A DNA stretch of 64,000 nucleotides from Solimonas sp. SE-A11 (GTDB lineage Bacteria; Pseudomonadota; Gammaproteobacteria; Nevskiales; Nevskiaceae). Position 1 is the first letter of the stretch; every line of letters starts with the position of its first letter. The position numbers were made by a program, and so were the translations under genes. The notes beneath the pieces were generated by a model, which was given only the letters and a program-made list of their open reading frames with translations, ran no database searches and was not told where the DNA came from. This document shows positions 8,703-17,519 of this stretch, in pieces. Location of the stretch: the NCBI RefSeq assembly GCF_030345715.1, contig NZ_JAUASX010000020.1, positions 21,324 through 85,323 of the forward strand, given 5' to 3'.

Positions 8703-9500
8703 TCATGCTTCGAAACCGATCGAGGCGGTACCGATGCCGGCGATGCTCATCTCGAAGCGGTCGCCCGCCACTGCCGGCAGCAGCGGCGCGAGCGAACCGG
8801 AGAGAATGACCTCGCCAGCCAGGAAGGGGATGCCGAAGCGGCCCAGCGTGTTCGCCAGCCAGGCGACCGCGGTGGCCGGGTGGCCCTGCACGGCCGCGCC
8901 GACGCCGGAAGCGACGTGCTGGCCGTTCTGGTGGATCTCCATGGTCGCCGCCGCCAGGTCCAGAGAGCGCGGGTCGATGCGGGCATCGCCCACCACGAAC
9001 ACGCCGCAGGAGGCGTTGTCGGCCACGGTGTCCTGGATCTTGATCTTCCAGTCGCGGATACGGGAATCCACGATCTCGAAGCAGGGCGCCACGTACTCGG
9101 TGGCGTCCAGCACCTGCTCCTCGGTGATGCCCGGGCCGCGCAGGTCCTTCTTCAGCACGAAGGCGATCTCGCCCTCGGCGCGCGGCTGGATCAGGCCGGA
9201 GCCGGCGATGCTCACCGTGCTGCCGTTGGCCACGTGCATGCGGTCGGTGAGGAAGCCGAAGTCCGGCTGGTGCACGCCGAGCATGTCCTGCACCGGCTTG
9301 CTGGTGACGCCGATCTTCTTGCCGATGACGCGCTCGCCCTCGGCCTCGCGGCGCGACAGGAAGCGCAGCGAGATACGGTAGGCATCGTCGATGTCGATGC
9401 CGGCCTCGCGGTTGGTCAGCGGCTCCAGCACGGAGCGCGAGCGTAGCGCGGCGAACAGTTCGTCGCCCAGCGCAATGATTCGGGATTCCGGGAGCGCCAT
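8703..9500 (-). CDS. 2-keto-4-pentenoate hydratase (MhpD/TesE-like)
   Basis: 265 residues of the fumarylacetoacetate-hydrolase-fold hydratase family, adding water to 2-hydroxypentadienoate-type products of meta-cleavage hydrolases to give the aldolase substrate. Characteristic segments are VIGKKIGVTSKPVQDMLGV, PRAEGEIAFVL with the metal-ligand Glu pair, and ASCGVFVVGDAR. The ATG start is preceded by GGCT and shares one base with the stop of the upstream hydrolase gene (TGATG), so translation is coupled. It catalyses the step before the aldolase/dehydrogenase pair downstream. Confidence 0.93.
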   Translation of the reverse strand: MALPESRIIALGDELFAALRSRSVLEPLTNREAGIDIDDAYRISLRFLSRREAEGERVIGKKIGVTSKPVQDMLGVHQPDFGFLTDRMHVANGSTVSIAGSGLIQPRAEGEIAFVLKKDLRGPGITEEQVLDATEYVAPCFEIVDSRIRDWKIKIQDTVADNASCGVFVVGDARIDPRSLDLAAATMEIHQNGQHVASGVGAAVQGHPATAVAWLANTLGRFGIPFLAGEVILSGSLAPLLPAVAGDRFEMSIAGIGTASIGFEA

Positions 9501-10330
9501 CAGCCGTTCCTCAGGAAGTCGAGCACCGTCCGGTTGAATAGCCCGCGGTGCTCCATCATCACCCAGTGGCCGCACTGCGGCACCAGCACCATGCGGCCGT
9601 TCTTCAGGCCCTTGGCCAGGCGCATGATGCCGCTGTCCGGCATCATGTTCTCGTTGAGGCCCCACAGCGTCAGCACCGGGCAGGCGATCTCTCCCAGGCG
9701 CCCGGTCATCACCGGCACCTTCAGCGTCTTGATCACCTGCGGGTTCTGCAGCTTGGCCATCTCGGCGCGCTCATGCACCAGGTCGTCGGTGACCACGGTC
9801 GGGTCCACCACGAAGGCCTTGATGAAGAAGTCCTTCATCGCCGCCTCGGTCACCGGCTGGCCGGAACCGTAGAGCGCGAACATGGCCTTCATGCCCGGCA
9901 TTTCCAGGTAGTCCGGCAGCTCGTTGAGGCCGCCGGGGGCCATCAGCACCAGCTTCTCGACGTTGTCCGGATGGGTGAGGGCAAAGCCCAGCGCCACGGC
10001 GCCGCCCAGCGAGTTGCCAACCAAGGTGGCCTTCTGCACGCCCAGGGCGTCCAGGGTCTGCTTGAGGCAGTCCACGAAGAAGGACAGGGGGTATTCGACG
10101 TCATCCGGCTTGTCGGAATAACCGAAGCCGATCAGGTCGGGCACCACGCAGCGGTAGCCGGCCTGGGCCAGCTCCGGGTAGTTGCCCTTGAAGTTGCTGT
10201 AGCCGCTGGCGCCGTTGCCCGAGCCATGCAGGAACACCACGACCGGGCCCTGGCCCTGGTCCTGGTAATGGATGCGGTAGCCGTTCTTGAGGGTAACGTA
10301 CTGACCCTCGGGTACGGGTTTGCTGTTCAT
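9500..10330 (-). CDS. Alpha/beta hydrolase, meta-cleavage product hydrolase-like (MhpC/TesD/HsaD family)
   Basis: 276 residues from the chosen ATG, which has GGAAAG nine bases upstream. In-frame ATGs at 10354 and 10402 would add 8 or 24 residues. HGSGNGASGYSNF forms the oxyanion region, GNSLGG carries the nucleophile Ser, and QCGHWVMMEH carries the catalytic His. The acid loop reads WGLNENMMPD where relatives usually have GxxD, so a Glu or the later Asp may serve. It probably hydrolyses a C-C bond of a ring-fission product and feeds the hydratase, aldolase and dehydrogenase genes that follow. First gene of the operon; steroid versus monoaromatic substrate is undecided. Confidence 0.85.
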   Translation of the reverse strand: MNSKPVPEGQYVTLKNGYRIHYQDQGQGPVVVFLHGSGNGASGYSNFKGNYPELAQAGYRCVVPDLIGFGYSDKPDDVEYPLSFFVDCLKQTLDALGVQKATLVGNSLGGAVALGFALTHPDNVEKLVLMAPGGLNELPDYLEMPGMKAMFALYGSGQPVTEAAMKDFFIKAFVVDPTVVTDDLVHERAEMAKLQNPQVIKTLKVPVMTGRLGEIACPVLTLWGLNENMMPDSGIMRLAKGLKNGRMVLVPQCGHWVMMEHRGLFNRTVLDFLRNG

Positions 10331-10476
10331 GGGAGCGGGCTTTCCGTCGGGCATGGTTTTCTGCCAGCGAATGGTCCTCCTCCGGGGCGGCTGCTGCTTC
10401 ATCCTTTTGGAGTAAAGCTCCACCCCCTGCAATCGCCTAGGATGATGGCCAGAAAGGACTTTTTCGGGAGTTTTAC

Positions 10477-11244
10477 GTGCAGCAGGGCAGGGTCGTACTG
10501 GTTACCGGGGGCGCCAAGGGCGTGGGTCGCGGCATCACCGAGCGCTTCCTGGCCACGGGGGCGCGGGTCGTGATCTGCGGCCGCGAGGCCCCCGCCGTGC
10601 TGCCGGAGGTGAACGGCAACACCGCCGAATTCGTCGCCTGCGACGTCCGCAACCGCGAGGCGGTTGACGCCCTGTTCGCCGGCATCGCCGAAAAGCATGG
10701 CCGGCTCGACGTGCTGGTCAACAATGCCGGCGGTGCGCCCTTCGTGATGGCCGACAAGGCCTCGCCGCGCTTCCACGAATCCATCATCGCGCTGAACCTG
10801 CTGGCGCCGTTCCACTTCGCGCAGAAGGCCAATGCCCTGATGCAGGCCCAGGACGGCGGCGGCGTCATCGTCAACGTCGCCAGCGTCTCGGCCCTGCGTC
10901 CCTCGCCGGGCACCGCGGCCTACGGCGCCGCCAAGGCCGGCCTGCTAAACCTGACCCAGTCCCTGGCCGTGGAATGGGCGCCCAAGGTGCGCGTGGTCGC
11001 GGTCAGCCCCGGCATGGTCCGCACCGAGCAATCCGACCTGCACTATGGCGACGAGGCCGGCATCGCGGCCGTGGCCAGCACCGTGCCGATGGCCCGCCTG
11101 GCCGACCCCGCCGACATCGGCAACGCCTGCGTCTGGCTGTCGTCGCCGGAGGCCTCGTATGCCTCGGGCACCAACCTCGTGCTGCACGGTGGTGGCGAGC
11201 GTCCGGCGTTCCTCGATGCAGCGCAGGTGAATAAGGACCAGTGA
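10477..11244 (+). CDS. SDR family oxidoreductase
   Basis: 255-residue classical SDR: TGGAKGVG cofactor loop near residue 10, NNAGG, catalytic Ser in VASVSA, Tyr-Lys in YGAAK, then VSPGMVRTEQ. The GTG start has GGGAG seven bases upstream. It is divergent from the hydrolase-hydratase-aldolase operon, with about 146 bases between that must hold both promoters, so shared control with the catabolic operon is likely. Several steroid-degradation clusters contain SDRs of this type, but no substrate can be read from the sequence. Confidence 0.87.
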   Translation: MQQGRVVLVTGGAKGVGRGITERFLATGARVVICGREAPAVLPEVNGNTAEFVACDVRNREAVDALFAGIAEKHGRLDVLVNNAGGAPFVMADKASPRFHESIIALNLLAPFHFAQKANALMQAQDGGGVIVNVASVSALRPSPGTAAYGAAKAGLLNLTQSLAVEWAPKVRVVAVSPGMVRTEQSDLHYGDEAGIAAVASTVPMARLADPADIGNACVWLSSPEASYASGTNLVLHGGGERPAFLDAAQVNKDQ

Positions 11245-11340
11245 ACAAATACTAAGGTCCCTGGCCGGTCGAACCATTAAGATTTCCGTTTGCCCTGGGA
11301 CTGCCGGGGCACAAGGGAAGCGGGACGGGGAGGAGAAGGG

Positions 11341-13290
11341 ATGATGCGTCGCTTGCTATGCCTGGGATTGCTGCTGGCCTTGACGGCCTGCGGCCGCAGT
11401 GACGAGCCCGCCGGCTCCGGCAATCCCCCGCCGGCCAGCGCCAAGTGCCGCCATTACAACGATCAGCGCCAGCCCTTCTTCGGCGACCTGCACGTCCACA
11501 CCAAGTACTCGCTGGACGCCAACACCCAGGGCACCGTGATCGGCCCGCACGAGGCCTACCGCTTCGCGCAGGGCGAAGAGCTGGGCATCCAGCCCTACAA
11601 CGCCGAGGGCCAGCCGCTGCGCACCACCCGGCTGTCGCGCCCGCTGGACTTCGCCGCCGTCACCGACCACGCCGAGCTGTTCGGCGAGACCGAGATCTGC
11701 ACCAACCCTGAGCTGGAGGGCTACAACTCGCTGGAGTGCCGCTTCTACCGCGCCGCGCCGCCGCAGGCCTTCGTCGTCTTCAACCTTCTGGGCCCCGGTC
11801 TGTTCGGCCTGCCCTCGGGTGACGGCGAGAAGATTCCGCGCCTGCCGTTCTGCGGGCTCGGCGGCGAGCGCTGCATCGAGGCCGCCAAGACCCCCTGGCG
11901 CGACATGCAGCTGGCGGCCGAGGCCTACCTCGACCGCAGTGCGGAGTGCCGCTTCACCACGTTCGTCGGCTACGAGTGGACCGGCGCGCCGCTGTCCAAC
12001 AACCTGCACCGCAACGTGCTGTTCGAAAGCGAGGTGGTGCCGGAGATTCCGCCCAGCTACCTGGAGACGCCCGAGCCGGAGCTGCTGTGGGAGGCGCTGG
12101 CCGAGCAGTGCCGCAGCGACCAGGGCTGCAACGTGCTGACCATCCCGCACAACTCCAACCTCGCCGGTGGGCTGATGTTCCGCGGCAAGGACCGCCGCGG
12201 CCGCAACTTCACCGAGGAGTACGCGCAGGCGCGCCAGTTCAACGAGCCGCTGGCGGAGATCTACCAGCACAAGGGCCAGTCCGAGTGCCTGGGCACCACC
12301 GGTGCCGGCCTCGCCGACGAGCAGTGCGGCTTCGAGCTGATCCCCTATCGCAACTTCATCGGCAGCCAGATCAGCCCCGCCGCCAGCGGCGCGCCGCTGG
12401 AGCGCGACTACCTGCGCGACGCGCTGAAGGAAGGCCTGCGCTACGAGCAGACCATCGGCGCCAATCCCTTCAAGTACGGCTTCGTCGGCAGCTCCGACAC
12501 GCACCTGGGCACCCCCGGGCGCGTGCAGGAGCAGGACTATCCGGGCCACGGCGGCGCTGGCGCCAGTGCTCGCGACGATCTGCCGCCCGGTCTCACCGAC
12601 CGCATCGAGAACAGCCCCGGCGGCCTGGCCGTGCTCTGGGCCGAGGAGAACACGCGCAGCTCGCTGTTCTCCGCCATGCGCCGGCGCGAGGCCTACGCCA
12701 CCAGCGGCACGCGGCCGGTGGTGCGCTTCTACGGTGGCTGGAACCTGCCGGACGGCCTCTGCGGCAGCCGCAACTTCGCCGCCGAGGGTTACCGCACGGG
12801 CGTGCCGATGGGCGGTGACCTGCCGGCGCTGCCCGCCAGCGGCCTGAAGCCGCGCTTCGCCGTGTCCGCGCTGCGCGACCCGGGCGCCAGCGGCGAGAAG
12901 GTGGAGCCGCTGCAGCACATCCAGATCGTCAAGGGCTGGATCGCCAACGGCGAGAAGCACGAAGCGGTCTACGAGATTGCCGGCAACAAGGACAACGGCG
13001 CCTCGGTCAACACCGACACCTGCGAGACCTCAGGCGAAGGTTACGCCAGCCTCTGCAGCGTCTGGGAAGACCCGGACTTCGATCCTTCGCAGAACGCCTT
13101 CTACTACGCCCGCGTGCTGGAGAACCCCAGCTGCCGCTGGTCCACGCGCCAGTGCGTGGCCGCCGGCATCAGCTGTGCCGACCCGGATGCCGTGCCCGAG
13201 GCCTTCGCCGACTGCTGCAACGCCGACTACCCGAAGACCGTGCAGGAGCGGGCCTGGACGTCGCCGATCTGGTACAAGCCGGCGCCGTGA
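11341..13290 (+). CDS. DUF3604 (PHP-like) lipoprotein
   Basis: 649 residues. The start chosen is the ATG after GGGGAGGAGAAGGG; a longer upstream frame is less likely. The signal peptide ends in lipobox LTAC, so the product is probably membrane-anchored on the periplasmic side. The DUF3604 domain has PHP-type metal-site motifs: GDLHVHTKYSLDA, FAAVTDHAELFGE, TIPHNSN and GSSDTHLGTPG. Many paired cysteines suggest disulfides. These proteins are presumed metal-dependent hydrolases, but no reaction is established to my knowledge. It leads a set with a parvulin and a HupE/UreJ protein. Confidence 0.9.
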   Translation: MMRRLLCLGLLLALTACGRSDEPAGSGNPPPASAKCRHYNDQRQPFFGDLHVHTKYSLDANTQGTVIGPHEAYRFAQGEELGIQPYNAEGQPLRTTRLSRPLDFAAVTDHAELFGETEICTNPELEGYNSLECRFYRAAPPQAFVVFNLLGPGLFGLPSGDGEKIPRLPFCGLGGERCIEAAKTPWRDMQLAAEAYLDRSAECRFTTFVGYEWTGAPLSNNLHRNVLFESEVVPEIPPSYLETPEPELLWEALAEQCRSDQGCNVLTIPHNSNLAGGLMFRGKDRRGRNFTEEYAQARQFNEPLAEIYQHKGQSECLGTTGAGLADEQCGFELIPYRNFIGSQISPAASGAPLERDYLRDALKEGLRYEQTIGANPFKYGFVGSSDTHLGTPGRVQEQDYPGHGGAGASARDDLPPGLTDRIENSPGGLAVLWAEENTRSSLFSAMRRREAYATSGTRPVVRFYGGWNLPDGLCGSRNFAAEGYRTGVPMGGDLPALPASGLKPRFAVSALRDPGASGEKVEPLQHIQIVKGWIANGEKHEAVYEIAGNKDNGASVNTDTCETSGEGYASLCSVWEDPDFDPSQNAFYYARVLENPSCRWSTRQCVAAGISCADPDAVPEAFADCCNADYPKTVQERAWTSPIWYKPAP

Positions 13291-13427
13291 GGTCTGGAAT
13301 GCCTGCTCCGATTCCTCACGAACCGTTCAGCCCGAGTGCCGCGAAGCGGTGTATCGAGGGCCGGCTGCGCACCCCGATATGCGCCGCTTCGCGTCGCTGC
13401 TCGGTGTGAACGGTTGGTGGAATCGTC

Positions 13428-14351
13428 ATGAGACTCAAGCGCCTCCTCCGCCACCCCCTGCTGCACTTCCTCCTCCTCGGCGCCCTACTGCACCTCGCCC
13501 AGGCCTGGATCCCGCCGCCCACCGAACCGATCCGCGTCAGCGCCGCCGACGTCGAGCGCTTGCGCGAGGACTGGCGCCGCGACACCGGCCGCACGCCCGA
13601 CGCGCAGCAGCTGCAGGCCAGCTACCGCCGCTGGCTGGAAGACGAGGCCCTGCTGCGCGAAGCCCTGCGCCTGGGCCTGGATCAGCGTGACCCGGTGGCG
13701 CAGCGGCGCCTGCTGATGAACCTGCGCTTCGCCTACCCGGAGTCGAAGCTGGACGACGCCGAGCTGCTGCGCGAGGCCGAGGCGCTGGAGATGCGCCAGA
13801 GCGACCTGGTGGCGCGGCGCAGGCTGATCCAGGCCATGGAGCAGCGCCTGCTGGCGCAGGCCGAGCCGACCGAGCAGGAGCTGCGCGACTATGTCGCCGC
13901 ACACCCGCAACGCTATGCCGCGCCGGTGCGCTACAGCTTCGAGCAGGTCTTCCTGCAGCCCTCGCGCGGTGAGGCCGAAGCCGGCCGCCAGCTCGCGGCG
14001 CTGCGCGCCGGCGCCGAGCCGGCCGGCGATGCCTTCCTGCTGGGCCCGCAGTTCCGCGCGCTGACCCAGGACGAGATCGCGCGCCAGCTCGGCCAGCCGC
14101 TGGCCGCCGCGGTGGCGCAGGCGGCGCCCGGCGAGTGGACCGGCCCGGTGGCTTCGCCCTACGGCTGGCACCTGCTGCGCCTGCAGCAGCGCGAGGAGGC
14201 CGCGGGGGCGGACTTCGCCGCCGTGCGCCGCCAGGCCGCCTACGCGCTGCAGGCCGAGCGCCAGCAGCGCCAGCTGGCCGAGGCGCGGGCGCGCCTGCTG
14301 CAGCGCTACCGTGTCGACGCGGAGGCCGGCGTCGCGCCGGTGGTGTCATGA
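13428..14351 (+). CDS. Peptidyl-prolyl cis-trans isomerase, PpiC/parvulin-like
   Basis: 307 residues with one N-terminal membrane/signal segment (HPLLHFLLLGALLHLAQAWI). A long helical, Arg/Leu-rich region like the SurA/PpiD chaperone arm (about residues 35-150) follows, then a parvulin-like domain ending GEWTGPVASPYGWHLLRL, the conserved C-terminal strand of the family. It acts in the periplasm, probably folding a neighbour. It follows the DUF3604 gene by 137 bases and its stop overlaps the HupE/UreJ start (ATGA). Confidence 0.85.
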   Translation: MRLKRLLRHPLLHFLLLGALLHLAQAWIPPPTEPIRVSAADVERLREDWRRDTGRTPDAQQLQASYRRWLEDEALLREALRLGLDQRDPVAQRRLLMNLRFAYPESKLDDAELLREAEALEMRQSDLVARRRLIQAMEQRLLAQAEPTEQELRDYVAAHPQRYAAPVRYSFEQVFLQPSRGEAEAGRQLAALRAGAEPAGDAFLLGPQFRALTQDEIARQLGQPLAAAVAQAAPGEWTGPVASPYGWHLLRLQQREEAAGADFAAVRRQAAYALQAERQQRQLAEARARLLQRYRVDAEAGVAPVVS

Positions 14352-15343
14352 AGCGCTGGCTCGCCCTGCTGGTTTGGCTGTGCTGCGGCGCCGCCCAGGC
14401 TCATCCGCTGGCGCCGGCGCTGCTGCAGCTGCGCGAGGGCGTGGAAGGCCGCGTGGAGCTGCTGTGGCGCGCCTCGATCCTGCAGGCGGTGGGCGTGGAG
14501 CCGCAGTTGCCGGCCGACTGCGTGCGCGTGGAGGAGCCGCGCATCGACCGTGACGACCGCGGCGCCTATACCGCGCGCTGGGCGGTGCAATGCCCGGGCG
14601 GCCTGACCGGACGCAGCCTGTCGGTGCCGCAGCTCGAACGCGCCGGCATCAACGTGATCCTGCGCGTGGAGCGTGCCGATGGCTCGGTGGTGAAGACCCT
14701 GCTGGATGGCGCGCGCTCCTCCTACACCGTGCCGGCGCCCGAGGCCGCGCCCGCGGCCGCGCCCGCGGTATTCCCGTCCTACCTGCACCTGGGTGTGGAG
14801 CATCTGCTGTTCGGTTTCGACCACGTGCTGTTCGTGGCGGCCCTGGTGCTGCTGGTGCGGCGGCTCAAGCCCCTGCTGATCACCGTCACCGCCTTCACGC
14901 TGGGGCACAGCGTGACGCTGGGCCTGGCGGCGCTGGGCTTCGTCCGGGTCAACCCGGGCCTGACCGAGCTCGGCATCGCGCTCAGCATCCTGCTGCTGGC
15001 CTGTGAACTGGCGCGGCCCTCGGACCGCGCGCCGACCCTGCTGGCGCGCCGCCCGGCCCTGATGGCGGTGAGCTTCGGCCTGCTGCACGGCCTGGGCTTC
15101 GCCGGGGCGCTGTCGGAGGTGGGGCTGCCGGCGCAGGAAATCCCGCTGGCCCTGTTCGCCTTCAACCTCGGCATCGAGCTCGGGCAGATCCTGCTGGTGG
15201 TCGTGCTGCTGGCCCTGGGCCTGGCCTGGCGGCGCCTGCCGGCGGCAGCTCAGGGGCCGCTGCCGCGGCTGGTGCCGGTCTACCTGATCGGCGCCCTGGC
15301 GGCCTACTGGAGCCTCGAGAGGGTTTCGGGACTGGGCTTGTAG
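14348..15343 (+). CDS. HupE/UreJ family membrane protein
   Basis: 331 residues: signal peptide ending AQA, a periplasmic domain of about 120 residues, then six or so hydrophobic helices. The HupE/UreJ region starts YLHLGVEHLLFGFDHVLFV, with metal-coordinating His and Asp typical of the family (nickel/cobalt-type permeases). FTLGHSVTLGLAALG and FGLLHGLGFAGAL are further His-containing signatures. It is coupled to the parvulin gene. The fused N-terminal extracytoplasmic domain distinguishes it from the short nickel-permease HupE; what it transports is unknown. Confidence 0.87.
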   Translation: MKRWLALLVWLCCGAAQAHPLAPALLQLREGVEGRVELLWRASILQAVGVEPQLPADCVRVEEPRIDRDDRGAYTARWAVQCPGGLTGRSLSVPQLERAGINVILRVERADGSVVKTLLDGARSSYTVPAPEAAPAAAPAVFPSYLHLGVEHLLFGFDHVLFVAALVLLVRRLKPLLITVTAFTLGHSVTLGLAALGFVRVNPGLTELGIALSILLLACELARPSDRAPTLLARRPALMAVSFGLLHGLGFAGALSEVGLPAQEIPLALFAFNLGIELGQILLVVVLLALGLAWRRLPAAAQGPLPRLVPVYLIGALAAYWSLERVSGLGL

Positions 15344-15432
15344 CGTTTCAGCCCATGGGCCGGCGGCGGCGAGCCCCCGCCCATGGTGTGATCCTTGCGT
15401 ATCCCTGGCCTCCCGGGCCTGGATATCTCCCG

Positions 15433-15876
15433 ATGCTTCGCCGCCTGATCGCGCTGCTCCTGGTGTTGCCGTGCTCCGCGATGGCGGCGGACGGAGCGGC
15501 CTTGTATGCGCAGCGCTGCGCGGTCTGCCACATGCCGCAGGGCCAGGGCATTGCCGGCCACGCCCCGCCGCTGACCGGCATGGAGGCCTGGCTGGCCACG
15601 GAACTGGGGCGCAGCTACATCGCGCGCGCCGTTGTTCACGGGCTGGCCGGGGAGATCAAGGTTCACGGGCAAAGCTATTCCGCCCTGATGCTGACCTTCC
15701 GCTGGCGCCTGGGGGACGAAGACCTGGCCGCGGTGCTGCGCTACGTCGCAGAGACCATCAACCAGCCGGCGGCAGGCTATGAGCCCATCGGCCTGGAAAC
15801 GCTGCGCGCCGCGCGAGCGGCATCCGGCCGCGATGTGGATACCCTGGCCCTGCGCGCCCAACTGCCCGAACGCTGA
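15433..15876 (+). CDS. Small c-type cytochrome
   Basis: 147 residues with a cleavable signal peptide (about MLRRLIALLLVLPCSAMA) and one haem-binding motif CAVCH around residue 29. The likely sixth ligand is a Met in the YSALMLTF region. This suits a monohaem class I cytochrome c in the periplasm, carrying electrons. The ATG was chosen because the signal peptide starts there; upstream in-frame codons would add an unlikely tail. It follows the HupE/UreJ gene by 89 bases. Confidence 0.87.
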   Translation: MLRRLIALLLVLPCSAMAADGAALYAQRCAVCHMPQGQGIAGHAPPLTGMEAWLATELGRSYIARAVVHGLAGEIKVHGQSYSALMLTFRWRLGDEDLAAVLRYVAETINQPAAGYEPIGLETLRAARAASGRDVDTLALRAQLPER

Positions 15877-15896
15877 GGCCGGCAACGCCTCGGGCC

Positions 15897-15929
15897 AATA
15901 AAAACCCTCCCCCGCTAGGCGAGGGAGGG
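15897..15929 (-). terminator. Terminator of the small membrane-protein gene (minus strand)
   Basis: A perfect 7-bp stem CCCTCCC/GGGAGGG precedes, on the minus strand, the run TTTTTATT. It sits just beyond the stop of the minus-strand gene and may also serve the cytochrome gene in the other direction, although no T run is present on that side. Confidence 0.75.
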
Positions 15930-15952
15930 CGCGGATGCTGGCCTGCCCGGCC

Positions 15953-16162
15953 CTACGGCAGCCCGATGACGCCCTGCACGGCCTGGATGATCAGCGCCCA
16001 CCAGCCGGTGACGAACAGGCTGGAGAGCAGCAGTTCGCCGCGGCGGCTGCGGGCCTTGAGCTCTCCGGCGGCCAGCGGTTTGGCGCGGTCCAGCAGGCTC
16101 AGGGCGAAGTTGGCCGGCATCAGGATCATGAATTGGGCCAGCGTGGACAGGATCGGGTTCAT
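15953..16162 (-). CDS. Small hypothetical membrane protein
   Basis: 69 residues with two hydrophobic helices (ILSTLAQFMILMPANFALSLL and LLLSSLFVTGWWALIIQAVQGVI) separated by a basic loop (RAKPLAAGELKARSRRGE). A GGCAAAGGAA ribosome-binding site lies upstream and a terminator lies directly downstream, supporting a real gene. No family recognised. Confidence 0.6.
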   Translation of the reverse strand: MNPILSTLAQFMILMPANFALSLLDRAKPLAAGELKARSRRGELLLSSLFVTGWWALIIQAVQGVIGLP

Positions 16163-16297
16163 GGCGGTTCCTTTGCCGGGAGGGGTGGGGTTTGCCTCCC
16201 TTGCTGTCTATTCAACGGCAGGAACGCGCCGGAATTCAGTCGGCAAAACCTACTGGTTCATGCCGTCATCGTTCTGGCGCTACCGCTTGTCCGCATG

Positions 16298-16563
16298 AGG
16301 GCCTGTTAACCCTACCGCGACCGCTGCGACGGAGATCGCTTTGGCGCAGGGCTAAGTCCCGTCACGCGCCGTGTATTCAACGTACATCAGCGGGGCTGGA
16401 CAACGCCATGCGCCAAAACGATCCTGCCCTCCGGGTGCCCCCGTCTTTGCCACCATGCGGTGTTGGTCGTCGGGCACTTGGAACCACCAAGCTCCCTCCT
16501 CCCGTCGTGCCCGTTAGCGAATACAGGGGCATCGCAGCGATCGCGGCAGGGTTAACAGGCCCT
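16298..16563. mobile_element. 266-bp MITE-like element with 32-bp terminal inverted repeats
   Basis: The ends match as inverted repeats over 32 bases with two mismatches; the outer part is AGGGCCTGTTAACCCT. The interior has no coding sequence with family similarity. The right end meets the stop codon of the esterase gene, so the TAG is formed across the boundary. No target-site duplication is obvious. It may be a non-autonomous insertion element or a large paired repeat that folds in RNA. Confidence 0.65.
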
Positions 16564-17488
16564 AGGCCGAAAACGCCTTGCGCAGCGCGGCCGCGCTGCG
16601 CTCCAGGGCCTCGTCGGCGGCGCCGATGGCCCCCAGCATGTTGATGAAGCCGTGGATCTGCCCGGGGTAATCCAGCACCTCCACCGGCACGCCGGCCTCG
16701 CGCAGCTTCCCGGCATAGGCCAGGCCCTCGTCGTACAAGGGGTCGTAGCCGGCCACCAGCACCGTGGCCGGCGGCAGGCCGCGGAAATCGCTGGCGCGCA
16801 GCGGCGACACGCGCGGGTCCGCGCGCACGGCCGGGTCGGGGGTGTACTGGTCGCCGAACCAGCGCATCAGCCCGGCGGTCAGGAAGTAGCCCTCGGCGCG
16901 GCTGCGGCGCGATTCCGTCTCGGCTGCGAAGTCGGTGGCTGGGTAGATCAGCAGTTGGTGGCGCAGCGCCGGGCCGCTGTCGCGGCAGAGCTGCGAGACC
17001 ACGGCGGAGAGGTTGCCGCCCGCACTGTCGCCGGCCACCGCCAGCCGCGCGGGATCGCCGCCCAGTTCCGCTGCGTGCGCATGCACCCAGCGCAGGGCGG
17101 CCAGGGCGTCGTCCAAGGCGGCGGGGAAGGGCGCTTCCGGCGCGCGGCGATAATCCACCGAGACCACCACGCTGTCCGCGCGTCGGCACAGACAGCGGCA
17201 GACATTGTCGTGCGTATCCAGCGTGCAGCCGACGAAGCCGCCACCGTGGAAGAACACGGTCACGGGATGGCCGCCCATCGCACCCGGGCGGTAGATGCGC
17301 AGGCGCAGGCCGCCGCCGGGCCCCGCGATCTCGCGCTCCTCCACGGCATGCACCTCGTCCCCGGCGGCGAACAGGCCGCTGCGGTCCATCACCGCGCGGT
17401 AGCCCTCGCCGGTGAGCGTGGCGAAGTCGAAGGGGCGCAGGCGCGACAGCGCCTGCAGCATGGCCTGGGCCTGCGGGTCGAGGGTCAT
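16562..17488 (-). CDS. Alpha/beta hydrolase, HSL-type esterase (family IV)
   Basis: 308 residues of the hormone-sensitive-lipase family. The oxyanion motif FHGGGF is near residue 80, the nucleophile elbow GDSAGGN near residue 153, the catalytic Asp in YDPLYDEG and His in GQIHGF. It hydrolyses carboxylic esters in the cytoplasm. It is paralogous to the esterase at 19693-20631, sharing even the opening MTLDP. It lies upstream of nothing on its strand, and its last codon abuts an inverted-repeat element. Confidence 0.92.
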   Translation of the reverse strand: MTLDPQAQAMLQALSRLRPFDFATLTGEGYRAVMDRSGLFAAGDEVHAVEEREIAGPGGGLRLRIYRPGAMGGHPVTVFFHGGGFVGCTLDTHDNVCRCLCRRADSVVVSVDYRRAPEAPFPAALDDALAALRWVHAHAAELGGDPARLAVAGDSAGGNLSAVVSQLCRDSGPALRHQLLIYPATDFAAETESRRSRAEGYFLTAGLMRWFGDQYTPDPAVRADPRVSPLRASDFRGLPPATVLVAGYDPLYDEGLAYAGKLREAGVPVEVLDYPGQIHGFINMLGAIGAADEALERSAAALRKAFSA

Positions 17489-17519
17489 GGATGCTCCGGA
17501 AGCGGGAATGTCCCGAATC

